A stretch of DNA of 64,000 bases from Lactococcus termiticola (GTDB lineage: Bacteria > Bacillota > Bacilli > Lactobacillales > Streptococcaceae): NCBI RefSeq assembly GCF_003116835.1, contig NZ_BFFO01000002.1, positions 176,102 through 240,101 on the forward strand, written 5' to 3'. The notes below the pieces were generated by a model. That model was not told where the DNA came from, made no database searches, and saw nothing but the letters and a program-made list of their open reading frames with translations. Positions 56,739-64,000 of the stretch are shown here, in pieces (the stretch's first letter is position 1; every line of letters begins with the position of its first letter). A program made the translations under genes and the position numbers.

Positions 56739-57383
56739 ATGACGATTACGATTTCAGAAAATCATCGCCGTGAAGAAGAGATTAAAAAGTCTCGCTTTAT
56801 TTGTCAGCTGGCCAGGGTGCAGACAGAAGAAGAGGCTCAGGACTTTGTCCAGGCGATGAAAAAGCTTCATCCCAAGGCCAATCACAACTGCTGGACCTAT
56901 GTCCTCGGCGACCATCAGGAGGTCCAGCGGATGTCAGATGACGGCGAGCCTTCAGGGACGGCGGGTGTGCCCATGCTCGAGGTTCTCAAGAAATGGGAGC
57001 TGACCAATGTCGTTGCTGTGGTCACCCGCTATTTTGGGGGCATCAAGCTGGGTGCAGGAGGCCTGATTAGGGCTTATGCCGGCAGTCTTGCCCATGCCCT
57101 GGATGAAGTGGGGCTTGTCGCCTATGTGCCACAGAGAGAGCTCTATATCAGCCTCGACTATGGCCTCTATGATAGCCTGCAGCGTTTCTTGGCTGAGCGG
57201 GAGTTAGTCATTCAGGAGGCGGAGTTTTTAGAGGCCGTCAAGGTTAAGCTCTACGTGGATGAGGCAGTAGTTCCAGATTTGGAAGCTGAGCTCACAGAGC
57301 AGTTTCAAGCAAAATTAAGTATTAGTAAAGGGGAGGAGCTCATTGCAGAGATCCCCTACAAAAGAGAACTGGAGGGGTCATGA
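56739..57383 (+). CDS. YigZ/IMPACT family protein
   Basis: 214 residues. The N-terminal IMPACT domain has KSRFICQLARVQTEEEAQDF, HNCWTYVLG, RMSDDGEPSGTAGVPML and VVTRYFGGIKLGAGGLIRAY. The C-terminal DUF1949 ferredoxin-like domain spans about 140-210. The molecular role is unsettled, and links to translation control or peptidase activity have been proposed. Its position beside the com genes matches other lactic acid bacteria. The stop overlaps the next start. Confidence 0.92.
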   Translation: MTITISENHRREEEIKKSRFICQLARVQTEEEAQDFVQAMKKLHPKANHNCWTYVLGDHQEVQRMSDDGEPSGTAGVPMLEVLKKWELTNVVAVVTRYFGGIKLGAGGLIRAYAGSLAHALDEVGLVAYVPQRELYISLDYGLYDSLQRFLAERELVIQEAEFLEAVKVKLYVDEAVVPDLEAELTEQFQAKLSISKGEELIAEIPYKRELEGS

Positions 57384-58399
57384 AGATTTTCAGAGGCTCG
57401 ATTATTGTTACGATTATTGCACTGGCCATTGCCTATTTTTATGCCGGACTCAACGGCCTCTTTATCACAGGGATTCTTGCTGTGCTTGAGGTCTCGCTCT
57501 CGATGGATAACGCCATTGTCAACGCCCGAATTTTAGAGAAGATGAACCATTTTTGGCGGGGAATTTTTCTGACCGTCGGGATTTTGGTGGCTGTTGTCGG
57601 CATGCGGCTGATTTTCCCCCTGTTGATTGTAGGGATTTCTGCCCGTATCAATCCGATTGAGGCATTGCAACTGGCCCTGGCCAAGGGAGACCCAAGTCAG
57701 GCTGGGACCTATGGCTATATTCTCCACCACTCTCACCCGCAGATTGCGGCCTTTGGTGGGATGTTCCTCCTCATGCTCTCGCTCGAATTCTTCTTTGATG
57801 AACGGGCCCACAGCTGGCTCAAGATTCCTGAGAAGCTCTTGAAGTGGATTGGTTATTTCCCTTCTGCCAATGTGATCATCTCGATTGTTGCCCTGATGAT
57901 TGCAGCTCAGGGTGCTCATAATCCCTCAGCCGCTATCTTTGCTGGTATTCTAGGGATTCTAAGTTTCCTTCTGGTCAATGGCTTGGGCCATGTGATGAGC
58001 CAGCATCAGCCGGGTGCTGGGACGGGTGAAGCCGTCCTTGCGACCGGCAAGGCCGCCCTCTCCCTCTTCCTCTATCTGGAAGTGATTGACGCCAGTTTTA
58101 GTTTTGACGGCGTAATTGGGGCCTTTGCGATTACCAATGATCCGATTATCATCTTGCTCGGACTTGGTGTAATTGGGGCTATGTTTGTGCGGTCGCTGAC
58201 CCTTTATCTGGTCGCTAAGGGAACCCTTAATGAGCTGGTCTACCTGGAACACGGTGCCCACTGGGCGATTATGGCTCTGGCTGTCTTTATCCTGGTCAGC
58301 ATCCATGTCGAGATCGGCGAGGCCGTGACAGGCTTGACGGGGGCCGTCCTGATTGGTCTTTCCTTCCTGTCTAGTGTGCTTTACAATCGCAAGCACTAA
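57380..58399 (+). CDS. DUF475 integral membrane protein, TerC-like
   Basis: 339 residues with about nine hydrophobic segments. Two acidic helices typical of TerC-type carriers are visible: EVSLSMDNAIVNA (about 34) and EVIDASFSFDGVIGAFAIT (about 235). Such proteins are thought to move metal ions, manganese in particular, but no substrate is shown here. GGAGGGGTC precedes the ATG, which overlaps the yigZ stop by four bases. Confidence 0.88.
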   Translation: MKIFRGSIIVTIIALAIAYFYAGLNGLFITGILAVLEVSLSMDNAIVNARILEKMNHFWRGIFLTVGILVAVVGMRLIFPLLIVGISARINPIEALQLALAKGDPSQAGTYGYILHHSHPQIAAFGGMFLLMLSLEFFFDERAHSWLKIPEKLLKWIGYFPSANVIISIVALMIAAQGAHNPSAAIFAGILGILSFLLVNGLGHVMSQHQPGAGTGEAVLATGKAALSLFLYLEVIDASFSFDGVIGAFAITNDPIIILLGLGVIGAMFVRSLTLYLVAKGTLNELVYLEHGAHWAIMALAVFILVSIHVEIGEAVTGLTGAVLIGLSFLSSVLYNRKH

Positions 58400-58515
58400 A
58401 GAGGCATGAAATCCTTTGACATTAAGCATTTGTTAAGTTAAAATGAGATTGTAGAATTATATTTACAGTCTTATTTTTTATAGTAAAAATTTTATATTTA
58501 CTTGGAGGTAAAAAT

Positions 58516-59295
58516 ATGATGAAACCTGCTGAAATCCTTGCTGCTATGATCCATAGTGGCGAGGAAAAAGTCTCGCGTCCCCTCTACGAAAAGGCCATTC
58601 TTGGCTTTGTCGGTGGGGCGATGATCTCACTTGGATATTTACTTTATATCCGCTCTATTGCAAGTGTCGCTGAAAGTCTGGGAAGTCTCGCGTCACTTAT
58701 CGGTGCTTCAGTCTTCCCGATTGGTTTGATTGTCATTATCATGGGTGGTGGTGAACTTGTCACTTCAAACATGGCAGCTGTAGCAACTTCCCTCTTTGCT
58801 AAGAAAATCAATATCGGACAATTGATTGCAAACTGGATTGTCATCACGATCTTTAATATTATTGGTGCCATCTGTGTAGCTTATTTCTTTGGCCATGTCG
58901 TAGGTTTGACTCATGTCGGTGTTTATCAACATGAAATCTTGACCGTTGCCAATGCTAAGCTTTCTGCTGGTCCACTTGCAACTTTTATTTCAGGAATTGG
59001 TTGTAACTGGTTCGTAGGTGCCGCAGTTTGGATGGCTTACGGGGCAAAAGACGCAGCTGGAAAACTCCTTGCCATTTGGTTCCCAATCATGGCCTTCGTA
59101 GCTATTGGCTTCCAGCACAGCATCGCAAATGCCTTTGCAATCCCAGCTGCTATCTTTGAAGGCGGTACAACATGGTTGCGTTTCTGGCAAAACTTTGGAC
59201 TTGTTTACCTTGGCAATATCGTCGGTGGCGCCATCTTCCTCGCAGCCTTCTACTATATTTCTTACAAACGCCAAATGAAGGAATTGTCACTTTAA
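58516..59295 (+). CDS. Formate/nitrite channel, FNT family
   Basis: 259 residues, six-helix FNT layout. IVIIMGGGELVTSNMA and the central IGCNWFVGAAVWMAYGAKDAAGK contain the pore-lining residues, and GFQHSIANAFAIPAA holds the central His. In a fermentative coccus it most likely exports formate made by pyruvate formate-lyase. It is monocistronic. TTGGAGGTAAAAAT precedes the ATG, with TTGACA-like and TTAAAAT elements near 58417-58444. Confidence 0.93.
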   Translation: MMKPAEILAAMIHSGEEKVSRPLYEKAILGFVGGAMISLGYLLYIRSIASVAESLGSLASLIGASVFPIGLIVIIMGGGELVTSNMAAVATSLFAKKINIGQLIANWIVITIFNIIGAICVAYFFGHVVGLTHVGVYQHEILTVANAKLSAGPLATFISGIGCNWFVGAAVWMAYGAKDAAGKLLAIWFPIMAFVAIGFQHSIANAFAIPAAIFEGGTTWLRFWQNFGLVYLGNIVGGAIFLAAFYYISYKRQMKELSL

Positions 59296-59297
59296 TT

Positions 59298-59321
59298 TGA
59301 AAACAGCTTTAGCTGTTTTTC
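59298..59321 (+). terminator. Terminator of the FNT channel gene
   Basis: AAAACAGCT-TT-AGCTGTTTTT. It ends just before the glyQ -35 box. Confidence 0.88.
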
Positions 59322-59324
59322 TTA

Positions 59325-59513
59325 TTGACTTTAAGGCAGCATTGGACTATAATATAAACAAAGCGAATCCAGGAGAGTGAGAGCTGGGTCAATCAAATGG
59401 CTTAACAATTAAAAATGTACTCAATGAAGTAAAAAATAAAGGTGGAACCGTGCTCAGCACCCTTTGTCAACGTTTTTGTTGACCTTGGTGTGAAGTACGG
59501 TTTTTCTATGGAG
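59325..59513 (+). promoter_or_regulatory. Promoter and glycyl T-box leader of glyQS
   Basis: TTGACT, 17 bases, TATAAT (59348-59353) fix the start near 59360. The T-box AAAGGTGGAACCGTG is at 59438-59452, whose TGGA bulge suits the UCCA end of tRNA-Gly. A long terminator hairpin (AACCGTGCT.../...AGTACGGTT, with GTCAAC/GTTGAC inside) ends in a T-run at 59500-59505. Only about 78 bases lie between transcript start and T-box. Uncharged tRNA-Gly should favour read-through. Confidence 0.85.
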
Positions 59514-59518
59514 GAAAT

Positions 59519-60463
59519 ATGTCGGATAAAAAATTATCGTTTCAAGAAATCATCTTGACCCTGCAAGAGTTTTGGTCAAAACAAGGGGCCAATCTCATGC
59601 AGTCTTATGACAATGAGGTCGGTGCTGGGACTATGAGCCCTTACACCTTCTTGCGGTCAAACGGTCCAGAACCCTGGAATGCAGCTTATGTACAGCCTTC
59701 ACGCCGGCCGGCAGATGGCCGTTATGGTGAGAACCCTAACCGTCTCTTTCAGCACCATCAGTTTCAAGTGGTGATGAAGCCAAGTCCTAAGAACATTCAA
59801 GAGCTCTATCTTCAAAGCCTCGCAGCCCTTGGCATCGATGCCTTGGAGCATGACATCCGCTTTGTCGAAGACAACTGGGAAAATCCTTCGATGGGATGCG
59901 CGGGTATCGGCTGGGAAGTTTGGATTGACGGGCAAGAATGTACGCAATTTACTTACTTCCAACAGGTTGGTGGGATCGAGGTTGATAGTGTGACTTCAGA
60001 AATCACTTACGGTCTCGAACGGATCGCCGTTGCTATCCAAGATGTGGATTCCGTTTACGATTTGGATTGGGGCAATGGCGTGAGCTATGGCGATATTTTC
60101 CAAGAACCCGAATATGAACACTCTAAATTTGCCTTTGAAGAAAGCAATCAAGAGCTCTTGCTTAAACTCTTTGGAGAGTATGAAGAAGAAGCCCTCCACT
60201 TGCTTGATTTAGGCCTTGTCCACCCAGCCTATGACTATATCTTGAAGTCTTCACATACTTTTAACCTGCTGGATGCGCGTGGTGCGGTTTCCGTTACTGA
60301 ACGTGCCGGTTACATGCATCGTGTGCGTGGCATGGCGCGTAAGGTAGCCAAGACCTTTATTGAAGAGCGGGCCAAGCTTGGCTTCCCCCTCTTGAAAGAT
60401 GAGGCGCTGCGGGATAAATACCTGGGTAAAAACGGAAAGTATGCACAAAAGGAGGAGGCATAA
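59519..60463 (+). CDS. glyQ: Glycyl-tRNA synthetase, alpha subunit
   Basis: 314 residues. It is the catalytic half of the bacterial alpha2-beta2 enzyme. [42 protein letters not shown] and [17 protein letters not shown] are family signatures. TGGAGGAAAT precedes the ATG. It is controlled by the T-box and followed by glyS after two bases. Confidence 0.97.
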   Translation: MSDKKLSFQEIILTLQEFWSKQGANLMQSYDNEVGAGTMSPYTFLRSNGPEPWNAAYVQPSRRPADGRYGENPNRLFQHHQFQVVMKPSPKNIQELYLQSLAALGIDALEHDIRFVEDNWENPSMGCAGIGWEVWIDGQECTQFTYFQQVGGIEVDSVTSEITYGLERIAVAIQDVDSVYDLDWGNGVSYGDIFQEPEYEHSKFAFEESNQELLLKLFGEYEEEALHLLDLGLVHPAYDYILKSSHTFNLLDARGAVSVTERAGYMHRVRGMARKVAKTFIEERAKLGFPLLKDEALRDKYLGKNGKYAQKEEA

Positions 60464-60465
60464 TC

Positions 60466-62490
60466 ATGAGCAATTATTTATTAGAAATCGGCTTAGAAGA
60501 AATGCCGGCCCACCTGGTCACAGCAAGCGAACGTCAGCTGGCTGAACGGGTTTCAGATTTTCTGAAGGAAAATCGGGTGAACTTCAAGAACATCGTCCGC
60601 TTTTCAACACCCCGACGTTTGGCAGTCCTTGTCGAAGACATTGCAGAGCAATCTGAAGCCATGGACGAAGAAGTCAAGGGTCCTGCGGCTAAGATTGCCA
60701 AAGATAATGAAGGCAACTGGTCGAAGGCTATCCAAGGTTTCTCACGGGGTCAAGGTTTGACGCCTGATGACTTGGAGCTGCGTGGCGACTACTATTATGC
60801 GACCAAGCACACTGAAGGTGTGGCGACGGCCGATGTTCTTAAAAATATCGGCGCTGAAGTCATCGAGAAAATGCAATTTTCAACCTACATGAAGTGGGGC
60901 AACAACAGCTTCCTCTTTGTCCGTCCGATTCAGTGGATTGTCAGCCTTTTAGACGTTGCTGTGGTTGACTTTGACCTTCTGGACGTCAAGGCAGGCCGCA
61001 AGTCACGTGGCCATCGCTTCCTTGCCAACCGTGCCATCGAGCTGGTCGATGCCCGCCTCTATGAGAAGGCCCTCCAGGATAACTTTGTCATCGCCTATGC
61101 CCCAGCCCGTAAGCTTTTGGTCGCACAAGAAATCCAAAAATTGGCAGACAAACACGGTTGGGAAGTTGAACTTCACGCTGACCTCCTTGAAGAAGTCAAC
61201 AACATCGTCGAGTGGCCTACCGCCTTTGTCGGCAACTTTGATGAAAAATATTTGGCAGTCCCAGAAGAAGTGCTCGTCACTTCAATGCGTGATAACCAAC
61301 GTTACTTCGAACTTCATACAAAAGAAGGCAAACTTGCACCACATTTCATTTCCGTCCGTAATGGTAATGATGAACATATGGATAATGTCATCAAAGGGAA
61401 TGAAAAGGTCCTCGTGGCCCGGCTTGAAGATGCAGAATTCTTCTGGCGTGAAGATCAGAAGCTCAAGATTGATGACCTGGTCAAGAAACTTGAAAAAGTG
61501 ACCTTCCATGCGAAAATCGGTAGCTTGACTGAGCACATGGCCCGGACCAAGGCAATCGCGGCCAAGCTCGCGCCATTTGCAGAACTTTCAGATGCGGAAA
61601 AAGCTGATGTGGCCCGTGCGGCGGACATCTATAAGTTCGACCTCTTGACCAACATGGTTAACGAATTCGACGAGCTACAAGGAGTCATGGGTGAGAAGTA
61701 TGCCCTCCTTGCTGGCGAAAATGAAAATGTCGCAACAGCCATCCGTGAGCACTACATGCCAACCTCAGCAGAGGGTGCGCTGCCTGAGAGCAAGGTCGGA
61801 GCTGTGCTTGCAGTGGCTGACAAGTTGGACAGCATCCTGAGTTTCTTCTCAGCTGGTCTGATTCCTTCTGGTTCAAACGACCCTTATGCCCTCCGTCGTG
61901 CGGCTCAAGGTCTGATTCGGATTCTTGAAAAATTCGACTGGCAACTTGATTTGGCCGAATTTATTTTAGAGATGGAATATGAAAATAAGGAACAAGTCTT
62001 AGAATTTGTCCAAGGCCGGATTCAAAAGATGCTGCTGGACAGCAAGGTCCGCCATGATATTGTCGATGCCGTGATTCATGCCAGCCATTTCAACATTGTC
62101 AGCATGCTAGAAACTGCACAGGTCATCAACGAGCATAAAGACCACGAGCCCTTCAAGCCTGCCATGGAAAATGTAGGCCGGGTAATTAACCTGGTTAAAA
62201 AGGCTGAAAACTTGAGCAATCAGGTCGACAGCAGTCTCTTTGAAAACGAGCAGGAAAAAGAGCTGGCCCGGGTCGTTGAAAGCCTGAAGGCTGACTGGTT
62301 AAGCCTTAACAATGCCCTGCGTTTTCGCTCGATTGTGCACTCAATGACGCCGGCCATCAGCCAATTCTTTGAGCATACCATGGTCATGGCAGAAGATGAA
62401 AAAGTCAGAGCTAACCGCTTGAACCTGCTGGGACAGCTGGTAGAACTGACCGCTACGCTGGCTGACTTTAGCCTGATTAACACAAAATAA
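60466..62490 (+). CDS. glyS: Glycyl-tRNA synthetase, beta subunit
   Basis: 674 residues, usual length. The beta subunit binds tRNA-Gly. It begins YLLEIGLEEMPAHLVT. The central catalytic-contact region includes YMKWGNNSFLFVRPIQWIV and an HD-like segment, and the C-terminal part is the anticodon-binding DALR-type domain. AAAGGAGGAGGC lies at the end of glyQ. Confidence 0.97.
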   Translation: MSNYLLEIGLEEMPAHLVTASERQLAERVSDFLKENRVNFKNIVRFSTPRRLAVLVEDIAEQSEAMDEEVKGPAAKIAKDNEGNWSKAIQGFSRGQGLTPDDLELRGDYYYATKHTEGVATADVLKNIGAEVIEKMQFSTYMKWGNNSFLFVRPIQWIVSLLDVAVVDFDLLDVKAGRKSRGHRFLANRAIELVDARLYEKALQDNFVIAYAPARKLLVAQEIQKLADKHGWEVELHADLLEEVNNIVEWPTAFVGNFDEKYLAVPEEVLVTSMRDNQRYFELHTKEGKLAPHFISVRNGNDEHMDNVIKGNEKVLVARLEDAEFFWREDQKLKIDDLVKKLEKVTFHAKIGSLTEHMARTKAIAAKLAPFAELSDAEKADVARAADIYKFDLLTNMVNEFDELQGVMGEKYALLAGENENVATAIREHYMPTSAEGALPESKVGAVLAVADKLDSILSFFSAGLIPSGSNDPYALRRAAQGLIRILEKFDWQLDLAEFILEMEYENKEQVLEFVQGRIQKMLLDSKVRHDIVDAVIHASHFNIVSMLETAQVINEHKDHEPFKPAMENVGRVINLVKKAENLSNQVDSSLFENEQEKELARVVESLKADWLSLNNALRFRSIVHSMTPAISQFFEHTMVMAEDEKVRANRLNLLGQLVELTATLADFSLINTK

Positions 62491-62500
62491 GGGGGACATC

Positions 62501-62743
62501 ATGGCCATCAGCAATGAACAAATTGAACGCATCAATGCCCTGGCGGCGAAAAATAAGACTCCAGAAGGCCTGACAGCAGAAGAAGTCGAAGAACGCAAGG
62601 CCCTGCGTGAACTCTATCTGGACAGTGTCCGGGCGAGCCTCCGTGCCCAGGTCGAGTCTGTCAAACTGGTCGATGAGGCTGGTAATGACGTGACGCCTGA
62701 GAAGCTCAAGAAGGTCCAAAGAGAAAAGGGGATGCGGGAGTAA
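62501..62743 (+). CDS. DUF896 family protein (YnzC-like)
   Basis: 80 residues. The N-terminal half is a short helical hairpin with the DUF896 pattern IERINALAAKNKTPEGLTAEEVEERKALRELYL. The C-terminal part is charged and probably loose. It is a conserved Firmicute protein of unsettled function; a B. subtilis relative is in the SOS regulon. It starts ten bases after glyS behind AAGGGGGACATC, so it is part of that operon. Confidence 0.92.
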   Translation: MAISNEQIERINALAAKNKTPEGLTAEEVEERKALRELYLDSVRASLRAQVESVKLVDEAGNDVTPEKLKKVQREKGMRE

Positions 62744-62979
62744 AATGTCCGGGGGACATTTTAGCTTCTCTCACAGAATGGAGCTAGCTCTACTTCATCA
62801 GCTGAAACGAATAGTATTCAGCTGGATAAAAGCTAGAGTAAGCTAAAGCAGATAGAGTTAAAGCTCAAAATCATTTTTGCTATTCCTCTAGCAGCTGTGA
62901 TTTATTTTTGTAAAGTACCCGCAAAGTGCTAATGCCGAAAGATTTCCTTGACTGGGCATGCCCAAGAAGTCTCATAAAA

Positions 62980-63027
62980 AGCCGGAGAACAGCCAAAGCT
63001 TGAGCTAGTTTTCTCCTGCTTTTTTTG
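62980..63027 (+). terminator. Terminator before crcB
   Basis: AGCCGGAGAA.../...TTCTCCTGCT with seven T. The 298-base gap before it (62744-63041) has small stems such as GGGCATGCCC but no gene and no fluoride-riboswitch signature that I can see. Confidence 0.65.
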
Positions 63028-63034
63028 TTAAGAT
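63026..63034 (+). promoter_or_regulatory. Extended -10 promoter of crcB (leaderless start)
   Basis: TGTTAAGAT ends seven bases before the ATG, with no ribosome site. It directly follows the terminator T-run. Confidence 0.5.
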
Positions 63035-63041
63035 AAACACT

Positions 63042-63425
63042 ATGAATATCATCATTGTCTTTCTCTTTGGTGCCTTGGGCGGGATATGTCGATTTGAGCT
63101 TAACGAATATCTTCCTAAGCTTGGCACTTTTCCCTTAGCCACCCTCCTCATTAACCTCGTAGGCTGCTATCTTTTTACCTTTTTGATTAAAAACTTTCTG
63201 TCAGCAAAAAATATGAACCAAAAGCTGATTTTAGGCCTTGGGACAGGTTTTATCGGGGCCTTTACGACCTTCAGCTCTTTTATTCTTGATTCAGATCACC
63301 TCTTGATTTCAGGCCACTATTTCCAACTCTTTGTCTATGTGTTCTTATCCGTCTTTGGAGGCCTGCTTATGGCGACCTTGGGCATGATGCACGGGCGTAG
63401 ATTAGGAGGCAATCAGCATGCATGA
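63042..63425 (+). CDS. crcB: Fluoride channel subunit CrcB/Fluc, first copy
   Basis: 127 residues, four helices. CrcB exports toxic fluoride as a dual-topology dimer. GALGGICRFELNEYL, LLINLVGCYLFTFL and GTGFIGAFTTFSSF are family motifs, including the Asn and Phe residues of the pore. The charge pattern should put it in the membrane opposite to its neighbour, as in Firmicutes with paired genes. It overlaps the second gene by eight bases. Confidence 0.94.
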   Translation: MNIIIVFLFGALGGICRFELNEYLPKLGTFPLATLLINLVGCYLFTFLIKNFLSAKNMNQKLILGLGTGFIGAFTTFSSFILDSDHLLISGHYFQLFVYVFLSVFGGLLMATLGMMHGRRLGGNQHA

Positions 63426-63777
63426 GCTTGGACTGGTCGGGGCTGCTGCAGGGCTTGGTGCCCTGGTCCGCTATGCCTTTAGTTATTTGAACATCATCTT
63501 TAAGCGACTAAGATTTCCCATCGGGACCTATATCATCAATATTTTAGGGAGCTTTCTCATCGGCTTTATCTTTGCCAAATATGGTAGTCACAATGCGTCT
63601 TACGCCATTTTTGCGACCGGATTTTGTGGGGGATTAACCACCTTTTCGACTTATAATTTTGAGCTCTTTGAATTGATTGAAAAGGGCGATTATCGGCATT
63701 TTGCAGAGTATTTTGTTTTGACTTATGGGCTGGGCTTTGTGGCGGTCTTGATAGGCCTTTATCTGGCTGGAAAATAA
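63418..63777 (+). CDS. crcB: Fluoride channel subunit CrcB/Fluc, second copy
   Basis: 119 residues, four helices. Motifs GAAAGLGALVRYAFSYL, TYIINILGSFLIGF and GFCGGLTTFSTYNFELFEL match Fluc. With the first copy it should make a heterodimeric channel of fixed opposite orientation. AGGAGGCAATCAGC precedes the ATG inside the end of the first gene. Confidence 0.94.
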   Translation: MHELGLVGAAAGLGALVRYAFSYLNIIFKRLRFPIGTYIINILGSFLIGFIFAKYGSHNASYAIFATGFCGGLTTFSTYNFELFELIEKGDYRHFAEYFVLTYGLGFVAVLIGLYLAGK

Positions 63778-63782
63778 AAGAC

Positions 63783-63810
63783 GAGGGAAAGCTAGAGCTT
63801 CTCTTGTTTT
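63783..63810 (+). terminator. Possible terminator of the crcB pair
   Basis: AAGCT/AGCTT within GAGGG...CTCTT and a short T-run. Confidence 0.5.
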
Positions 63811-63828
63811 ATTGGCTCTATAATAAAT

Positions 63829-63857
63829 CGTGTGGGAAATGTCCCACACGATTTTTT
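63829..63857 (+). terminator. Perfect hairpin with T-run
   Basis: CGTGTGGGA-AATG-TCCCACACG followed by ATTTTTT. TATAAT (63819-63824) lies just upstream, so it may be an attenuator of the following gene rather than a terminator of crcB. Confidence 0.75.
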
Positions 63858-63869
63858 CTTGCAAAAGAA

Positions 63870-63926
63870 AAATCTTATCTCTAAGATATAAGTAACCACA
63901 CAAATACCGAAAGAAAGATAAGATTT
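63870..63926. repeat. 11-base perfect inverted repeat flanking a 35-base spacer
   Basis: AAATCTTATCT (63870-63880) and AGATAAGATTT (63916-63926). The right arm abuts the ATG at 63927, as an operator or a translation-blocking hairpin would. Confidence 0.6.
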
Positions 63927-64000
63927 ATGTTTGATTCTATCATGAAAGAATATCAATTACAAGAGAAATACTGGCATTGTGAGGAGACCTCACCTGTAAA
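63927..64000 (+). CDS. Start of an unrecognised gene, cut by the window edge
   Basis: Only 24 codons are visible, beginning MFDSIMKEYQLQEKYWHC. GAAAGA is a weak ribosome site. No family is recognised from this stretch. A transposase or plasmid-type gene is possible given the AT-rich, hairpin-laden upstream region, but nothing here shows it. Confidence 0.35.
   Translation, partial: MFDSIMKEYQLQEKYWHCEETSPV

Noticed and set aside
62744..63041. Fluoride riboswitch before crcB
   Set aside because: The conserved core was not seen, and the best promoter lies after this region, leaving no leader to hold one.
63829..64000. Left end of an insertion sequence
   Set aside because: The hairpin and inverted repeat do not match an IS end I recognise, no target duplication can be seen, and only 24 codons of the following gene are present.

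Overview
The window comes from a low-GC-phylum Gram-positive of the family Streptococcaceae and fits Lactococcus or a close sister best. The main reasons are the contiguous pyrR-pyrP-pyrB-carA operon with no carB behind it, the Lactobacillales order methyltransferase-pdp-deoC-cdd-bmpA, the rplU-prp-rpmA cluster, a comFA-comFC operon with a ComX-type box, and an accessory Sec locus. By eye the coding sequence is richer in G+C than L. lactis (not computed), so a less common lactococcal species is likely. This placement is an inference.

Layout. 1-0.9 kb: the 3' end of a serine-rich-repeat (SRR) wall-anchored adhesin. 1-5.4 kb: queG, prfB, a 650-bp stretch packed with palindromes, and ftsEX. 5.6-27 kb: rluE followed by a complete accessory secretion and glycosylation locus (secA2, secY2, asp1, asp2, asp3, gtfA, a shortened gtfB, a small SecE/Asp4-like membrane protein, a Gtf3-type glycosyltransferase) and its probable substrate, a 3098-residue SRR adhesin with a lectin-like head. 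Gtf enzymes would glycosylate the serines in the cytosol, Asp1-3 would modify and chaperone the protein, SecA2/SecY2 would export it, and sortase would anchor it at LPDTG. 27-41.5 kb: uvrC, mutY, a proline-rich surface protein, pepV-acpS, ffh, the PyrR-attenuated pyrimidine operon, and a secreted 5'-nucleotidase. 41.5-50.3 kb: coaA, a wrecked araR/xfp (pentose phosphoketolase) locus, then a nucleoside-salvage operon and the BmpA lipoprotein. 50.3-56.6 kb: a 480-bp branched palindrome, rplU-prp-rpmA, phoH-nudix-ybeY-dgkA, and convergent comFA-comFC. 56.6-64 kb: tRNA-Gln, yigZ, a TerC-like DUF475 protein, a formate/nitrite channel, T-box-glyQS, a DUF896 protein, two crcB genes, and the start of an unrecognised gene.

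Three things stand out beyond the genes. First, the accessory Sec locus lies between two paralogous SRR adhesins, and its GtfB lacks the second Rossmann half. Second, intergenic DNA carries a family of about 115-bp palindromes whose stems change sequence while staying paired and whose single-stranded motifs are conserved, plus a much larger branched version at 50.3-50.8 kb. Third, at least eight genes have an extended -10 box ending 6-10 nt before the start codon and no Shine-Dalgarno site, so they look leaderless or nearly so. The araR/xfp locus appears to have lost both 5' ends in one deletion and to have taken a separate frameshift.

No CRISPR array, rRNA, prophage or complete insertion sequence was seen. 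All homology statements come from recognising family motifs, not from searches.
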